Assembly: GCA_016715765.1 (NCBI GenBank)
Contig: JADJZJ010000028.1
Location: forward strand, 1-64,000
Direction: 5' to 3'
Source: Opitutaceae bacterium
GTDB lineage: Bacteria; Verrucomicrobiota; Verrucomicrobiia; Opitutales; Opitutaceae
Length of the DNA stretch: 64,000 bases
Part shown: piece by piece, positions 62,931 through 64,000 of the stretch
Layout of the letters: each line of letters opens with the position of its first letter
Numbering within the stretch: the first letter of the stretch is position 1
Position numbers and translations under genes: made by a program
Notes under the pieces: model-generated
The model's input: the letters and a program-made list of their open reading frames with translations, nothing else
Told to the model about the DNA's origin: nothing
Database searches by the model: none

Positions 62931-63902
62931 TTACATGCAGCCCGAGCTCTCAAGGAATTCGGCCGCCTTCTTGGCCGGCAGCGGGAAGTAGCCGTCCTTG
63001 ATGGTGTCATCCTGGCCGTTCTTGGAGAGGACGAAACGGATGAACTCGCGCACGATCGGGTCCGGGCCCTTGGAGGGATCGGCGTTGATGTAGACGTACA
63101 GGTAGCGCGCGATCGGGTACTTGAAGGACTCGGCATTGGCCTGGTTGGCCACAATCGGGCCGGCCTTGTCGGCGATGTCCAGCGCGCGGACGCCGGAGGT
63201 CTTGTAGCCGATGCCGGAGTAGCCGACGCCGCCGAGTTCGTTCTCGACGCCCTGCACCACCGAGGCGGAACCGGGCTGCTCCTTGACCGAGCTCTTGTAG
63301 TCGCCGTTCTTCATCGTGAGCTCCTTGAAGAAGCCGTAGGTGCCGGAGGCGGAATTGCGGCCGTAGAGGGAGAGCGGCTTGCTCGCCCATTCGCCGGTCA
63401 GGCCGAGGTCGCCCCAGGTCTTGATGTCCTTGCCGCCGCGCTTGCGCGTGGAGGAAAAGATCGCGTCCACCTGCTGGAGGGTGAGCGACTGGATCGGATT
63501 GTCCTTGTTGACGTAGACCGCGAGGGCGTCGATCGAGACGCCGATCATGCGGGGCTTGTAGCCGTACTTCTTTTCAAAGGCATCCACTTCCTCGGCCTTC
63601 ATCTTGCGGCTCATCGGCCCGAGCTGGGCGGTGCCGGAGATGAGCGCCGGGGGCGCGGTGGAGGAGCCCTTGCCCTCGACCTCGATCTTCACGTTCGGGT
63701 AGATTTTCTGAAAATCCTCCGCCCAGTAGGTCATCAGGTTGTTGAGGGTGTCGGAGCCGATCGAGGTGAGCTTGCCCGAGATGCCGGATACCGGCGTGTA
63801 TTCGGGCAGGTTTGCGTCGAGCTTGGCGGCCTGCGAGAGACCGGTGGAAACACAGCCGGCGAAGGCTGCGGCGATCGCGAGTTTTTTGAGATGTGGGATC
63901 AT
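62931..63902 (-). CDS. pstS: phosphate-binding protein PstS
   Basis: 323 residues. Signal peptide MIPHLKKLAIAAAFAGCVST then GLSQAA; a lipobox is not clear. Phosphate-binding loops are SGKLTSIGSDTLNNLMTYWA, YGRNSASGTYGFFKELTM near residue 178 and ALISGTAQLGPMSRKMKAEE, typical of the PstS family with S/G/T ligands. It ends in a lone Cys (SSGCM). It captures phosphate in the periplasm for PstCAB. It is upstream of pstC but separated from it by a strong terminator. Confidence 0.93.
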   Translation of the reverse strand: MIPHLKKLAIAAAFAGCVSTGLSQAAKLDANLPEYTPVSGISGKLTSIGSDTLNNLMTYWAEDFQKIYPNVKIEVEGKGSSTAPPALISGTAQLGPMSRKMKAEEVDAFEKKYGYKPRMIGVSIDALAVYVNKDNPIQSLTLQQVDAIFSSTRKRGGKDIKTWGDLGLTGEWASKPLSLYGRNSASGTYGFFKELTMKNGDYKSSVKEQPGSASVVQGVENELGGVGYSGIGYKTSGVRALDIADKAGPIVANQANAESFKYPIARYLYVYINADPSKGPDPIVREFIRFVLSKNGQDDTIKDGYFPLPAKKAAEFLESSGCM

Positions 63903-63948
63903 AAATGGAAGGTTCGGGAATGGTGGTGATCGGGTGGCTGCGCCGGGC

Positions 63949-64000
63949 TCAGAAATTCACCTGCATCATGCTGCGGATGCCATCGGTCTTGGCCTTGGGG
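63949..64000 (-). CDS. 3' end of a probable outer-membrane porin
   Basis: Only the last 16 codons are visible, ending KTDGIRSMMQVNF then TGA (63949-63951). A terminal Phe after alternating residues is the insertion signal of outer-membrane beta-barrels. With pstS 46 bp downstream on the same strand, a phosphate-selective porin of the OprP/OprO type is plausible, but too little is visible to be sure. Confidence 0.5.
   Translation of the reverse strand, partial: PKAKTDGIRSMMQVNF

Overview
The window is about 64 kb of high-GC DNA, read here as a chromosomal segment of a Verrucomicrobiota bacterium, most likely of the Opitutaceae. This is inferred from gene content: an exosortase, a GH78 rhamnosidase beside several Gfo/Idh/MocA and phytanoyl-CoA dioxygenase genes, very long PstA/PstC permeases, and intergenic spaces filled with paired REP-like palindromes. 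No rRNA, phage, complete insertion sequence or CRISPR array is visible. There is one tRNA, tRNA-Phe(GAA).

Layout. 1-5138 is a minus-strand operon: a DapA/NanA-type aldolase, two paralogous Cys-rich proteins resembling L-2-amino-thiazoline-4-carboxylate hydrolase, a TPR-like secreted protein, a sugar-type solute-binding protein and a truncated glycosidase-like protein. It faces a GntR/periplasmic-binding-domain regulator at 5220 across a palindromic operator. 6.4-12.2 kb holds RidA, a frameshifted parallel beta-helix protein, a gene fossil, a URO-D-family protein and a DegT aminotransferase. 12.4-14.7 kb has tRNA-Phe, ManC and a sugar epimerase. 14.9-25.3 kb is carbohydrate metabolism: GH78, two Gfo/Idh/MocA oxidoreductases, two ABC sugar permeases and a PhyH dioxygenase, with a quinone-reductase-like MDR enzyme and RluE between them. 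25.6-32.1 kb has an OYE-family oxidoreductase, a BASS transporter, MurJ, FmdB and a prenyl-diphosphate synthase. A REP-associated tyrosine transposase lies at 32.2-32.8 kb.

32.9-36.3 kb is a glycolytic run, gap-pgk-tpiA, with tpiA frameshifted. It is followed by a GH13 debranching-type enzyme, an mnmA interrupted by a 67-bp palindromic insertion, WaaA, two tandem M16 peptidases, an exosortase, a dihydroorotate-dehydrogenase-like protein coupled to pyruvate:ferredoxin oxidoreductase, and a YdcF/ElyC protein. 54.8-64 kb is phosphate uptake: a DUF47 protein and Pit on the plus strand, then phoU-pstB-pstA-pstC-pstS and the last codons of a probable porin on the minus strand. Candidate Pho boxes and a strong terminator between pstS and pstC are visible.

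The most unusual property is the repeat landscape. At least eight different GTAG/GGAG-headed palindrome families occur as inverted pairs. Some are nested inside others, some supply the TAG stop codon of the neighbouring gene, and one lies inside the transposase that is its probable mobiliser. A second possible mobile feature is a small HTH-like gene present as two decayed copies, one flanked by three near-identical 25-27 bp perfect palindromes. Several core genes (tpiA, pstC) carry single-base frameshifts. These could be true decay, but assembly indels are at least as likely, so the frameshift observations should be confirmed with reads first.
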